The notes beneath the pieces are model-generated. The model ran no database searches. It was given only the letters and a program-made list of their open reading frames with translations, and was not told the DNA's origin. This document shows, in pieces, positions 17,843-26,948 of a stretch of 64,000 bases of DNA (the first letter of the stretch is position 1; each line of letters opens with the position of its first letter). Where the stretch lies: NCBI RefSeq assembly GCF_900110275.1, contig NZ_FODC01000003.1:806001-870000 (forward strand). Direction: 5' to 3'. The stretch is from Duganella sp. CF517 (GTDB lineage: Bacteria; Pseudomonadota; Gammaproteobacteria; Burkholderiales; Burkholderiaceae_D). The position numbers were made by a program, and so were the translations under genes.

Positions 17843-19372
17843 GTGGGCCGCCTGTTCTGGAAGTTCTTCGTGTGCATACTGCTGGCACAGATGACGGCGA
17901 CCGTCGGCGTCCTCGGTGGCATCTGGCTCAAGGACCGCAGCCAAAACGCCACCCCCGCCGATATCGACACCAGCCCGCCGGCCGAAATCGCCATCAACGC
18001 GGCCGCCGCCACCCTGGAATACGGCGGCACCAACGCCCTGCGGCGCATGCTGGAAAATATGGACCGGCGGCGCGTCTACGCGGTCGACGACGAAGGCCGC
18101 GAAATGCTGGGCCGCATCGTCAGTCCGGCCATGCTGCGCGAGTCGCGCGCCCTGCTCAAGGACGACGGCAAGCGCCGCGTGGTGCGCCAGGTCTACGACC
18201 CGCAGGGCAATCGCTACATGCTGTTCCTGCCGTGGGCCGAACGCCAGCGCGGCTTCGACAGCGAATCGCGCCAACTGCTCGCCGGCTTGAAAAGCCAGCA
18301 GATGCTGTTCGAGGACCGGCGCATGGGCGGCGGCTTTGGCGGTCCTGGCGCTCCTGGCGGGCCGCCCCCCGATGGCGCCGCCCCGCCCCAGGGGCAGGCG
18401 CAGGACGGCAACCGCGCCTATGGCGGACCAGGCATGCAAGGCCAGCGCGGGCCGATGGGGCCACGATTCGAGCCGCTCAAGCCGTGGGTACCGATTGCCG
18501 CCGCGATCTTCGCCAGCCTGCTGTTCTCGGTGCTGCTGGCCTGGTATTTCTCGCGGCCGATCCGCGCGCTGCGGGCTGCTTTCGACGCCGCCGCCGGGGG
18601 CGACCTGGCGCCGCGCTTCGTCAGCGCATCCGGCAAAAGCCTCACGGAACTGAACGACCTGGGTCGCGACTTCGACCGCATGACGGCGCGCCTGCGCAAT
18701 TTGATCGACGGCCAAACACGCCTGCTGCACGACGTATCGCACGAACTGCGCTCGCCGCTGGCGCGGCTGCAGGCGGCGATCGGCCTGGCGCACCAGCAGC
18801 CGGACAAAATCGCCGCGTCGATGGAGCGTATCGAGCGCGAGAGCGTGCGCATGGACAAACTGGTGGGCGAGCTGCTGACGCTCGCACGTCTGGAGGCAGG
18901 GGCGATCAAGGCCAGCCAGGAGGAAATCAGCATGGCCGATCTGCTGGAACAGATCGCCGACGACGCCAGTTACGAGGCGGCCAGCCAGCAACGCACGGTG
19001 GTGCGCGAGGGCGACGCCGATGTGCTGGTGGTCGGGCAGGCGGATTTGCTGGGGCGCGCGATTGAAAACGTGGTGCGCAACGCCATCAAGCACAGCGCCG
19101 AAGGGGGCGAAGTACAGCTGCAAGTGCGGTCGCTGCCCGATGCCCGCCAATTGTGCGTGCGCGTGCTGGACCGGGGACCGGGTGTCGCGCCGGCCGATCT
19201 GGAAACCATCTTCCAGCCCTTCTTCCGCTCCGCCAATGCCGGCACCGAGGGCCACGGACTAGGTCTGGCGATCGCCCAGCATGTCATCGAAGCGCACGGC
19301 GGAAGTATAAAAGCCACCAACCGTGCGGGTGGTGGCCTGTGCGTGGAGATGATCCTGCCGGTGAAGCTGTAA
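17843..19372 (+). CDS. Sensor histidine kinase, CpxA-like, with Gly/Pro-rich periplasmic insert
   Basis: 509 residues from a GTG at 17843, preceded by AAGGAG (17831-17836) at the end of the regulator gene. A first membrane helix (about 5-26), a periplasmic region, a second helix (about 214-236), HAMP, then the dimerisation domain with phospho-acceptor His300 in DVSHELRSPLARL, and an ATPase domain (NVVRNAIKHS, DRGPGVAP, GHGLGLAIAQHV). The periplasmic part ends in a collagen-like Gly/Pro stretch at about 161-207 (GGGFGGPGAPGGPPPDG), which is unusual for CpxA. It should phosphorylate the adjacent regulator in response to envelope stress. It ends 6 bp from a convergent gene. Confidence 0.9.
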   Translation: MGRLFWKFFVCILLAQMTATVGVLGGIWLKDRSQNATPADIDTSPPAEIAINAAAATLEYGGTNALRRMLENMDRRRVYAVDDEGREMLGRIVSPAMLRESRALLKDDGKRRVVRQVYDPQGNRYMLFLPWAERQRGFDSESRQLLAGLKSQQMLFEDRRMGGGFGGPGAPGGPPPDGAAPPQGQAQDGNRAYGGPGMQGQRGPMGPRFEPLKPWVPIAAAIFASLLFSVLLAWYFSRPIRALRAAFDAAAGGDLAPRFVSASGKSLTELNDLGRDFDRMTARLRNLIDGQTRLLHDVSHELRSPLARLQAAIGLAHQQPDKIAASMERIERESVRMDKLVGELLTLARLEAGAIKASQEEISMADLLEQIADDASYEAASQQRTVVREGDADVLVVGQADLLGRAIENVVRNAIKHSAEGGEVQLQVRSLPDARQLCVRVLDRGPGVAPADLETIFQPFFRSANAGTEGHGLGLAIAQHVIEAHGGSIKATNRAGGGLCVEMILPVKL

Positions 19373-19377
19373 GCGCG

Positions 19378-20118
19378 TTATCCGTGACGCCGGTATTCCA
19401 GATGCTGGCTGCTCACGCCCTGCGTGACGAAGTCGGCGTCCGCCGGAACTTGCACCTTGAAGAAGTTCCACTGGAAGATCGGTAAAAAGTTGAACTTCTT
19501 CGATTTGAATATCCCGCGATTTCGCTTCAGCTCACTGTAGCGGTCACCCTTGAATTCCTTGTTCACCGCTGTAAACGGCAGCATGTGCTCGGCCATGTCG
19601 GGGAAATGCAAGGTGGGGTTTTTCCGCTTGAAGTCTTCGAAAACCTCGAACTGATCGCGGCAAATCACCTGGATCGCCGTTTCAGGAAAATTATTATGCT
19701 CGGTCCAGAGGACATGCCATCCGCTGCTGGCCTGGTCGATGAAATCGCGCAGCCGTGGACTCAAGATGTACGCATCCGATTCGATATGGATGATTTTATC
19801 GGCGCCCAGTTCCCGCGCCACCTCCACCGAATGCAGAAAGCTGCGCCACCAACCCGGATAGTCCTTGATACTTTGCCGCCCCAGGTTATCGTCGAACCGA
19901 ACGATTAAATTCTTGTCTTCCAGCGATGCCAGGGGCGCGGTATGGGATACGGTCTTGATGATCTCCGCTGGCGGCAGGTACGGCGACCCATCGTCGATCA
20001 TGACTCTTTTGACTACATCGAGCGGGAAATCCTGGTAATAATCCAGCCACCGCTGATATCGGGTCTTCCATGCGTCGGCGTCCCGAATATAGCTCGTGCA
20101 AAAGATTATTGATTTCAT
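19378..20118 (-). CDS. Hypothetical protein, possibly GT-A-type glycosyltransferase
   Basis: 246 residues, no signal peptide or membrane helix. The beginning (KSIIFCTSYI), a VMIDDGSP segment near residues 39-46 and HIESDAYIL near 111-119 resemble the first strand, nucleotide-contact and DxD-like positions of family-2 type glycosyltransferases, but I do not recognise a specific family. Base composition is less GC-rich than neighbouring genes and runs of Lys, Asn and Phe codons are frequent, hinting at horizontal acquisition. It stands alone between the sensor kinase (convergent) and dcd (same strand, 17 bp upstream), so it may be co-transcribed with dcd. Confidence 0.6.
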   Translation of the reverse strand: MKSIIFCTSYIRDADAWKTRYQRWLDYYQDFPLDVVKRVMIDDGSPYLPPAEIIKTVSHTAPLASLEDKNLIVRFDDNLGRQSIKDYPGWWRSFLHSVEVARELGADKIIHIESDAYILSPRLRDFIDQASSGWHVLWTEHNNFPETAIQVICRDQFEVFEDFKRKNPTLHFPDMAEHMLPFTAVNKEFKGDRYSELKRNRGIFKSKKFNFLPIFQWNFFKVQVPADADFVTQGVSSQHLEYRRHG

Positions 20119-20135
20119 TACGTGTTCCGCGCCCC

Positions 20136-20702
20136 TTAAGCTTTCGGCAAGGTCACGCCACGCTGGCCCTGATATTTACCATTGCGGTCCTTGTACGACA
20201 CTTCGCACACTTCATCGCTTTCGAAGAACAGCACCTGCGCGCAGCCCTCGCCGGCGTAGATCTTTGCCGGCAGCGGCGTCGTGTTGGAGAATTCCAGGGT
20301 TACGTAGCCTTCCCATTCCGGCTCGAACGGCGTAACGTTGACGATGATGCCGCAACGCGCGTACGTCGATTTACCCAGGCAGACGGTCAGCACGCTGCGC
20401 GGAATACGGAAGTATTCCATGGTGCGGGCCAGCGCGAAGGAGTTCGGCGGGATGATGCAGACATCGCTCTTGACGTCGACAAAGGAGTTTGAATCGAAGT
20501 TCTTCGGATCGACGATGGTGCTGTTGATGTTCGTGAAGATCTTGAATTCGTCGGCGCAGCGGATATCGTAGCCATACGACGAAGTGCCGTAAGAGATGAC
20601 TTTGCGGCCATCCTGTTCCCGCACTTGATCCGGGAAGAACGGCTCGATCATTCCATGCTGCTCCGCCATGCGGCGTATCCATTTATCGCTTTTAATCGTC
20701 AT
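20136..20702 (-). CDS. dcd: dCTP deaminase
   Basis: 188 residues, the normal length; deaminates dCTP to dUTP, the precursor of dUMP used by ThyA. Typical blocks are SSYGYDIR, the [20 protein letters not shown] strand region, [10 protein letters not shown] and the catalytic Glu in [14 protein letters not shown]. The fold is a dUTPase-like trimer. AGGAA lies about 10 bases before the ATG. Either orientation neighbour is unrelated, as is common for dcd. Confidence 0.96.
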   Translation of the reverse strand: MTIKSDKWIRRMAEQHGMIEPFFPDQVREQDGRKVISYGTSSYGYDIRCADEFKIFTNINSTIVDPKNFDSNSFVDVKSDVCIIPPNSFALARTMEYFRIPRSVLTVCLGKSTYARCGIIVNVTPFEPEWEGYVTLEFSNTTPLPAKIYAGEGCAQVLFFESDEVCEVSYKDRNGKYQGQRGVTLPKA

Positions 20703-20757
20703 CGCAAGGTATTCCTAAAATTGCCGGGGGGCGCTACCGCGCCGAATGGACGAGATT

Positions 20758-21606
20758 TTACGCGAAAGCCCCGTTTTTAAGAACTTTTTTAGCGCCGCCG
20801 GCGGTGGATTGTTCGTCCAGCAGACCGGCGATCATGTCGGCCGTGGCGTCGGCCGCCGCCGCCGGCGTCTCCATCGGGAACAGATGGCCGCCCGGGATCA
20901 GGCGGAAGTGGCGGCCCACCAGCGCCTGCGTATGTTCATGGCCGGATTGGCTGGTTTCCCACGAATCGGTGCCGCCAATGAAGCCGATCGGCACCGGGAA
21001 GCGCCCGCGAACAATTTTCGGCAGATGATGGGGCAAGGTGGCGTAGACCGCCGTCTCGGCCTCGCGGGTATAGCGCAGCTGGACGCCTTCCGCGTGCGGT
21101 TTGAGGCCGTTGTCGATGTAATCGGTCAGCACGCCCGGCGCCCAGGCGGCGAAGATATCCTTGCTGGCGAAATGCTCATACGCGGCGGCGGCGCTCGGCC
21201 ACACATTGCGGCGGCGCTTGGAAAATTTGGCCGGCGGGACGTCGTACGCCTTGCCAACCAGTTTGATGGTGCGCCAGACCAGCGCGCGCCATCCGGCGAC
21301 CACCGGCGCGTCGAGCATGACGACGCAGCGCACCAGGTCCGGCCGCGCGTGGGCGACCAATAGACTCAGCATGCCGCCCAGGGAGTGTCCGACCAGGATC
21401 ACCGGTTCCGTGTAGCGCGCGGTCAGCTCGGCGATGTATTCGTCCACAAGCCGGGGCCAGCAGTCGGTGACCGGGTACTTCGGGTTATGCGCATGCATAT
21501 CGAGCGCCTGGATGTCGAATTGGTCGTTCAAGCGCTCGAAGAACTGGCGGTACACGCCCGCCGGGTAGCTGTTGGCATGGGCGAAATGCAGCTTGGGCTT
21601 GCTCAC
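20758..21606 (-). CDS. Alpha/beta hydrolase
   Basis: 282 residues starting with GTG at 21606 (GGAGA upstream). Alpha/beta-hydrolase fold: an oxyanion-hole segment FAHANSYPAG near the N-terminus, nucleophile elbow GHSLGG near residue 94, probable acid Asp in GFIGGTDSWET and base His in IPGGHLFPME. No signal peptide. It resembles lysophospholipase- or lipase-like cytoplasmic hydrolases of proteobacteria; the real substrate is not evident. The last 25 residues include Lys/Ala-rich sequence without homologous features. Confidence 0.83.
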   Translation of the reverse strand: MSKPKLHFAHANSYPAGVYRQFFERLNDQFDIQALDMHAHNPKYPVTDCWPRLVDEYIAELTARYTEPVILVGHSLGGMLSLLVAHARPDLVRCVVMLDAPVVAGWRALVWRTIKLVGKAYDVPPAKFSKRRRNVWPSAAAAYEHFASKDIFAAWAPGVLTDYIDNGLKPHAEGVQLRYTREAETAVYATLPHHLPKIVRGRFPVPIGFIGGTDSWETSQSGHEHTQALVGRHFRLIPGGHLFPMETPAAAADATADMIAGLLDEQSTAGGAKKVLKNGAFA

Positions 21607-21681
21607 AAGCGGTCTCCGTATAGTTATTGTCGGCCAATTGTAACGGCAGTTGCGGTCGACGGCTGGTGGGAAGGCTCTAAT

Positions 21682-24219
21682 TCAGCGGCCATACCAGTAA
21701 CGGGCGTGCGTTTCACGGTAGCTGACGATGTCGATCGACTGGCCGAAGCTGACGGTCAAGGCGCCCGAATGGTCGGTGCGCAAGCGTTGGATGTGCACTT
21801 CCCCATAGCGGTCGTAGACTTCCTGTTTGGGATGTTGGTAGCGGTTGCGGTAGCCGACCTGGAATACGGCCGCCTGCGGGTTCACCGCCTTTAAAAAATC
21901 AGGGGTCGAACTGGTGCCGCTGCCGTGGTGTGGCGCCAGCAGGACATCGGCACGCAACCGTTCGCGATCGCGCGAGACAAGTTGCGACTCTTGCAAGGCT
22001 TCGATATCGCCGGCCAGCAGCATCGACTTGCCGTCTGCGGTGATCTTCAGCGTGCAGCCGCGGGCGTTGGGTTTGAGCGTGTGGTCCGCATAGCTGGCGG
22101 CCAGCGGATGCAGTATCTCGAAGCGCACACCGTCCCACGTCCACGCCTGCCCGGCGGCGCACTGCACATGCCGCGGGGCCGCCGCCACTATCGGATGATC
22201 GGGCATCAGCGATCCAAGCACCCAATCGACCGGCAATCCATCCAGCACGGACAAGGCCCCGCCGGCATGATCGATGTCGCTGTGGCTGACGATCATGCCA
22301 TTGAGCGAAGCAATACCGCGTGCCCTCAAATACGGCAGGATGACACGGATGCCGGCGTTGATCTCAGGGCCGTAGCTCGGGCCCGTATCGTAAAGCAGAC
22401 GGTGATGGCTGGTTTCGATCAGCAGCGCCATGCCCTGCCCCACATCGAAGGCGGTCACGGTCATGCGGCCCGGTTGCGGGTGCGATGGTTCGGCCGCCAG
22501 CAGCGGTATCCAAGTCGCCAGGCCAAGCCAGCGCGCCGGCCACCCGCGCGGCGCGAGCAGCCACAGGGTGCCGAACATCGCCCAGCAAAACAACCACAAA
22601 GGCGGAGTCGGCGCGCGCCAGACCGCGTAGCGCAAAGCGCTGAACCATTGCAGGCAAATGGTCAGCCACTCGACCAGCAGATGCGCCACACCGAGGACCC
22701 AGCCTGCCAATGACATCGGCAGCATGCTGCCGACCAGCGCCAGCGGCGTGACGACAAGACTAATCAACGGAATCGCCACCGCGTTCGCCAACGGGCTGAT
22801 GACGGACACCTGCGCGAACAGCAGCATCGTCAGCGGCACCAGTCCAAGCGTGACGGCGTACTGGGTGTGCGCGCCAATGCGCAAGGCCTGCCAGCACCGC
22901 GCAGCAAGCGTCTGCATGGGCCGCGCCTCGGCCTGCGACGGTTCGACGTCGCCCGACGCCGGTCTGGCTGGCCGCAGCACGGTACGGCCTACAGTGGAAT
23001 ACAGAATGATGGCCACCGCGCCGAAGGACAGCCAAAACCCCGGCCACAACACCGCCCACGGGTCCAACAGCACCACGACGCCAAGCGCAGTGCACAGCAC
23101 ATGCGAAACGCTGGCGATGCGGTTCAGCCACAGCGCGACGGCGACTACGATCAGCATGTACAGGGTACGCTGCGCCGGCACCCCGAAGCCGGCCAGCAGC
23201 ACGTAGAACAACGCCACCGTCGCGCCGACCAGCGCCGCGACCTTTTGCGCCGGCAGCATCAACGGCAACTGCGCACGCGTGAAAAACGAATGCCGCCACA
23301 AAGTAAAGGCGATCAGCGCGAACAACCCCGCCACCATTGTGATGTGCAATCCGCTGATGCTGACAAGGTGACCGATACCGGTATTGGTGAAGACCTTCCA
23401 ATCCGCTTGATCGATGCCGCGCTGGTCGCCGACGACCAATGCGACGATCACGCCAGCGTACGGTTTATCCGGAAGCGCCGCCAGAATCCTCGCCCGCAGC
23501 GCGGCGCGACAATGTTCGATGACGTTGCGGGCGCTGAAGACAAAGCTCTCCAGACGCCGGTTGCCTTGGTTCGGCCGCACATAACCGGTCGCGCGCACGC
23601 CCTGCTCCAGCAACCATGCCTCGTAATCGAAACCATATTCGTTGGCGTTGCCATGCGGCCGTTGAAGACGCACCGTGAGCTGCCAGCGCTCACCCGGCTG
23701 CACGTCGCCGACTTGCGTAATCTGATCGCGAAAGCCTGAATACCAGGACAGCGCAATACGCGGCGGGACCGGCGAGGGCCCAGGCATCGTCGCCTGCGCC
23801 CCGCCGCTTCCATCCAGTACGCGCTCCACCGCGAAATTGAAGCGCACGCCCTGCGCGAAACGATAGGGTAAGTTGTCGACGGTACCAATGACCGTAAAAT
23901 CCCGGCCCTCGTCCGCGCTTGCCAGTTGCGAGGACAGCGCCCCGTGCGCCAGCCAGGCCGCCCAATAGAACCCGACAATGGCGCCGACCAGTAAACCATG
24001 CACGGCGCGCAAGGTCTGATAGCGGAATTTCCCATCGGCGAGAAATTTGCACTTGAACACCACGTGCCATAACGCCAGCCAGATTGATAAAATACCTGCG
24101 GCCCACGCAATGATGGAGACGACAGGTAGAAACGCTTGCGTTTGCATGAACGCCGCCCCCGCCGCAAAGCCGATCATCGCCAATCGCATCGCTACCCCGC
24201 CAGTACGTCGCCCTCGCAT
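21682..24219 (-). CDS. comEC: DNA uptake channel ComEC/Rec2
   Basis: 845 residues: N-terminal membrane helices and an OB-like DUF4131 domain (about 20-230), the multi-helix competence channel domain (GDQRGIDQADWKVFTNTGIGHLVSISGLH marks its start, here noted by its GDQRGI and SISGLH parts), and a C-terminal metallo-beta-lactamase domain (FDVGQGMALLIET, SHSDIDHAGGALSVL, LAPHHGSGTSS). It transports single-stranded DNA across the inner membrane during transformation, and the C-terminal domain may be the nuclease degrading the other strand. ATG 24219 is used; a second Met ten codons in is an alternative. No other com gene is in the window. Confidence 0.93.
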   Translation of the reverse strand: MRGRRTGGVAMRLAMIGFAAGAAFMQTQAFLPVVSIIAWAAGILSIWLALWHVVFKCKFLADGKFRYQTLRAVHGLLVGAIVGFYWAAWLAHGALSSQLASADEGRDFTVIGTVDNLPYRFAQGVRFNFAVERVLDGSGGAQATMPGPSPVPPRIALSWYSGFRDQITQVGDVQPGERWQLTVRLQRPHGNANEYGFDYEAWLLEQGVRATGYVRPNQGNRRLESFVFSARNVIEHCRAALRARILAALPDKPYAGVIVALVVGDQRGIDQADWKVFTNTGIGHLVSISGLHITMVAGLFALIAFTLWRHSFFTRAQLPLMLPAQKVAALVGATVALFYVLLAGFGVPAQRTLYMLIVVAVALWLNRIASVSHVLCTALGVVVLLDPWAVLWPGFWLSFGAVAIILYSTVGRTVLRPARPASGDVEPSQAEARPMQTLAARCWQALRIGAHTQYAVTLGLVPLTMLLFAQVSVISPLANAVAIPLISLVVTPLALVGSMLPMSLAGWVLGVAHLLVEWLTICLQWFSALRYAVWRAPTPPLWLFCWAMFGTLWLLAPRGWPARWLGLATWIPLLAAEPSHPQPGRMTVTAFDVGQGMALLIETSHHRLLYDTGPSYGPEINAGIRVILPYLRARGIASLNGMIVSHSDIDHAGGALSVLDGLPVDWVLGSLMPDHPIVAAAPRHVQCAAGQAWTWDGVRFEILHPLAASYADHTLKPNARGCTLKITADGKSMLLAGDIEALQESQLVSRDRERLRADVLLAPHHGSGTSSTPDFLKAVNPQAAVFQVGYRNRYQHPKQEVYDRYGEVHIQRLRTDHSGALTVSFGQSIDIVSYRETHARYWYGR

Positions 24220-24460
24220 TAGAGCATTCGGCCAGCCCGTCCGGCCGACAGAGCGATACTATGCAAGCTCTCCGCGCCGTTAAGCATCGTCGATGCGGTT
24301 TTTGATACGAATCAATGAAAGGCTGTCTGCCGAGTGGTCCGCATAGTCGCTCAGCCAAAACGGCAAAATGATCGGATTCACTCCTGCAGCTATCACCCAA
24401 TCAATACCAGCGCGTCGAGAGGCTCGCACGCGACCTTCATTCCGGTGCAGGAAAAACAAT
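24220..24460. other. Non-coding gap between comEC and the CsgG-family gene
   Basis: About 300 bp without a convincing gene separate the comEC start (24219) from the CsgG-family stop (24522). The open frame reading through from comEC has no family features. A short GCATC-GTC-GATGC hairpin followed by GGTTTTT (24287-24306) is the only structure, but it points away from any + strand gene. The region probably holds the comEC promoter. Confidence 0.5.
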
Positions 24461-24491
24461 CAAAAACGCCGGCAGGAATAACCCTGCCGGC
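24461..24491 (-). terminator. Intrinsic terminator of the CsgG-family gene
   Basis: A perfect 10-bp stem: CGCCGGCAGG at 24466-24475 with CCTGCCGGCG at 24482-24491, loop of 6. On the minus strand it is followed by TTTTT (24465-24461) and further T-runs. It starts 30 bp past the stop codon at 24522. Confidence 0.88.
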
Positions 24492-24521
24492 GCTCGCTAC
24501 TGGCTGAAGAAAATGTAACGC

Positions 24522-25322
24522 TTATTTCGGAGAAACGTCGGTCGCCTTCACCGCGATGCGCTCATTGATGTTTTTCGCGGCGATGGTCTCGGTCAGGAAC
24601 GACGTCGATTTCACCAGCAGGTCGCGCGCCACTTCTTCCAGCGGCGAGCCGCTGATGCTGGCGTGATTGCCGCCGAGCCCGGTGCCGCCGCCCCAGCCCA
24701 TTGCCGAGACGCCGAAGCCGGTCTTCTCATTGTTGGCCTGGAAGGTCTTGGAGGCGATGATCTTGGCGCGGCGAACATCGACCACGCGGATGTCCATGTT
24801 CATGTGCACCTTGGACTTTTTGTAATCGACCGCACCGGCGAGCATGCTCAGCGGGCCTTTGAGGAAACTCAGGCCACCCAGGCCGGTCGAGCTTTGCTCA
24901 AAGCCGAGCGACGTGATCGAGCCGGTGATCATGTAGTCGGCCGCTTCGGCTTCGACCTTCTTGCCGATCAGCGCCAGCTCCTTGTTGATTTCTTCCATTT
25001 CGGCGCGCTCCTGCACGTCGAAGCAGCCGGTCTGCGTCAGCGCGGTGGCCAGCATCTCGGTCATGCCGGTGCCCACGCCCGTGTAACTCGGCTGCGCCAC
25101 CGTACCCGAACGCTCCCACCAGCGGTACTGGCGCGGGTCCTGCTGGCCGGCGCCCGACGAGCAGTCGGCGGATTTGCATTTGAATTCGGTGAAGACGACC
25201 TTGGCCGCAGGCGTCGTGCACTTCGGCACGTTGATCTGGCGCTCGGAGACCTCGCTCGTATCGGCGAAGCACATAACGGGAACAAACAGGAGGGCGGCGG
25301 CGAGGCGAACGTCTGGTTTCAT
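24522..25322 (-). CDS. CsgG/HfaB-family protein
   Basis: 266 residues from the Met at 25322, chosen because it opens a normal signal peptide (MKPDVRLAAALLFVPVMCFA); the frame extends 20 codons further without a start signal. The mature part has the CsgG fold signature: a TGMTEMLATALTQTGCFDVQER stretch (lipoprotein-pore subunit core), ADYMITGSITSLGFE and a VHMNMDIRVVDVRRAKIIASKTFQ strand. CsgG itself is the outer-membrane curli export pore, and relatives act in holdfast or stress roles. No lipobox Cys is obvious, and no curli subunit genes are nearby, so a curli role is not implied. Confidence 0.82.
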   Translation of the reverse strand: MKPDVRLAAALLFVPVMCFADTSEVSERQINVPKCTTPAAKVVFTEFKCKSADCSSGAGQQDPRQYRWWERSGTVAQPSYTGVGTGMTEMLATALTQTGCFDVQERAEMEEINKELALIGKKVEAEAADYMITGSITSLGFEQSSTGLGGLSFLKGPLSMLAGAVDYKKSKVHMNMDIRVVDVRRAKIIASKTFQANNEKTGFGVSAMGWGGGTGLGGNHASISGSPLEEVARDLLVKSTSFLTETIAAKNINERIAVKATDVSPK

Positions 25323-25417
25323 ATGGATATCCGTGAGTTGGTACAGGCAAATATTGGCGATTATGCACTGCCAACTCATCATTAATTCTATCCAAATGTC
25401 ACAACATCAATTATCAC

Positions 25418-26212
25418 CTAAGAAACTATCATTCGTGACAACGCCGACTTGGCGTTGGCCGTGGTCGTCGATGCGACCTCCTCCACGGAAATGCCGCGCA
25501 ATTCGGCCAGCACGGCGCCAATGCGCGGTATTTGATCGGGGCTGTTACGGCCCGGGTGGATCCAGCTGGGCGAAATATCCGGCGCGTCGGTCTCCAGCAC
25601 GATCGCGTCGAGCGGCAGCTCGGCGGCCATGCGGCGTATCTGCAGCGCGCGCGTAAACGTCATGGCGCCGCCGAAACCGAGCTTGAATCCGAGGTCGATA
25701 TAGCCCTGGGCCTGCTGGAAGCTGCCGTTGAAGGCGTGCGCGATGCCGCCGGCGGGCCGGATCTGGCGCGCGTGCTTGAGCACCACGTCCTGCGAGCGGC
25801 GCACATGCATCAGCACCGGCAACTCGAAGTCGCGGGCGATCTTGAGCTGTTCGCGGAAGAAGAAGATCTGCTTCTCGCGCATCGCCGGCTCGGTCAACAT
25901 GGGGATGAAAAAGTCCAGGCCGATCTCGCCCAAGGCGACGAAGCGCTGGTCGGCCAGCGCCGCCTCGACCTGCCCGCGCAGCACGCGCAAGTCGTCTTCC
26001 TTCGCGTTCGGCACATAGATCGGGTGGATGCCGAGCGCGTAGCAGCCGTTATCGACGCTGGCCGCCAATTGCGCGACGATGGAAAAGTTGGCCGTTTCCA
26101 CCGCCGGGATCACGATCATGCCGACACCCTGCGCCCCCGCCTTGCGCGCCTGTTCGACGGATTCGTTGCCGAATTCGTGGGCGTCGAGGTGGCAGTGGGT
26201 GTCGATCCACAT
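25418..26212 (-). CDS. TatD-family metal-dependent hydrolase
   Basis: 264 residues, a TIM-barrel metallohydrolase with the N-terminal metal pair THCHLD (residues 4-9), ALGEIGLDFF, LPVLMHVRRSQ, GIAHAFNGS and a terminal metal Asp in VLETDAPDISP. TatD-like proteins have DNase or 3'-5' exonuclease activity in quality control. The ATG lies 4 bp after the lolD stop, and its AGGA overlaps the end of lolD, so it is the last gene of the lol transcript. Confidence 0.92.
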   Translation of the reverse strand: MWIDTHCHLDAHEFGNESVEQARKAGAQGVGMIVIPAVETANFSIVAQLAASVDNGCYALGIHPIYVPNAKEDDLRVLRGQVEAALADQRFVALGEIGLDFFIPMLTEPAMREKQIFFFREQLKIARDFELPVLMHVRRSQDVVLKHARQIRPAGGIAHAFNGSFQQAQGYIDLGFKLGFGGAMTFTRALQIRRMAAELPLDAIVLETDAPDISPSWIHPGRNSPDQIPRIGAVLAELRGISVEEVASTTTANAKSALSRMIVS

Positions 26213-26216
26213 GATG

Positions 26217-26948
26217 TCAGTCCTGGTAGGGCTTCAAGCCTTCGTCGGTCAGGCGCAGCACGCGGTCGCAGCGGCGCGCCAGTTCGATGTCGTGGGTGAC
26301 GATAACGAAGGCCGTGCCCAAGGTGCGCGACAGCTCCAGCATCAGGTCGAAAATCTGCTGCGCGGTGGCGTGATCGAGGTTGCCGGTCGGTTCATCGGCC
26401 AGCACGCAGGCGGGCTGCGTGACCAGCGCGCGCGCCAGCGCCACCCGCTGACGTTCGCCACCGGACAACTCGCCCGGCACGTGCGTCACGCGCTTGGCCA
26501 GATTCACGCGGGCCAGGATTTGCTGCGCCGCGCTGGTGGCGTCGCTGCGTTTAACGCGCCGTATCATCAGCGGCATGCCGACGTTGTCCAGCGCGGAGAA
26601 CTCCGGCAGCAGGTGGTGGAACTGGTAGACGAAGCCCAGCGAGGCGTTGCGCAGGTCGCCGCGCGCCGATTCGTTGAGCGTGGCGAAGTCCTTGCCCAGC
26701 AAAGTCACGCTGCCCGTGGTCGGCGTATCGAGGCCGCCCAGCAGATGCAGCAAGGTCGATTTGCCCGAGCCCGAGGCGCCGACGATGGCGACACGTTCGC
26801 CGCGCCGCACGTCGATGTCGATCCCGCCCAGCACCTTGACCGAATAGCTGCCCTGCGTGAAGGTCTTGCCCAGGTTGCGGCAGGACAGGACCACCGGTTC
26901 CGGATTGGTCGTCGGCTTGGTCGCCGGGTTGGTCATTGGATCACTCAT
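26217..26948 (-). CDS. lolD: Lipoprotein-releasing system ATPase LolD
   Basis: 243 residues; the ATPase that drives extraction of outer-membrane lipoproteins from the inner membrane for LolA. Walker [10 protein letters not shown], the LolD-typical [18 protein letters not shown], signature LSGGERQR and Walker [13 protein letters not shown]. It begins with a variable Thr/Pro-rich 18-residue extension (Met5 is an alternative start). Its ATG overlaps the end of the upstream permease gene by 8 bp (TATGAGTGA), showing a coupled operon. Confidence 0.95.
   Translation of the reverse strand: MSDPMTNPATKPTTNPEPVVLSCRNLGKTFTQGSYSVKVLGGIDIDVRRGERVAIVGASGSGKSTLLHLLGGLDTPTTGSVTLLGKDFATLNESARGDLRNASLGFVYQFHHLLPEFSALDNVGMPLMIRRVKRSDATSAAQQILARVNLAKRVTHVPGELSGGERQRVALARALVTQPACVLADEPTGNLDHATAQQIFDLMLELSRTLGTAFVIVTHDIELARRCDRVLRLTDEGLKPYQD

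Noticed and set aside
24287..24306. Short hairpin plus T-run as a + strand terminator
   Set aside because: Only a 5-bp stem and no + strand gene ends near it.
24220..24521. Possible tRNA or small RNA gene in the comEC-CsgG gap
   Set aside because: No cloverleaf or known RNA signature found by eye; the clearest structure is the terminator at 24461-24491.
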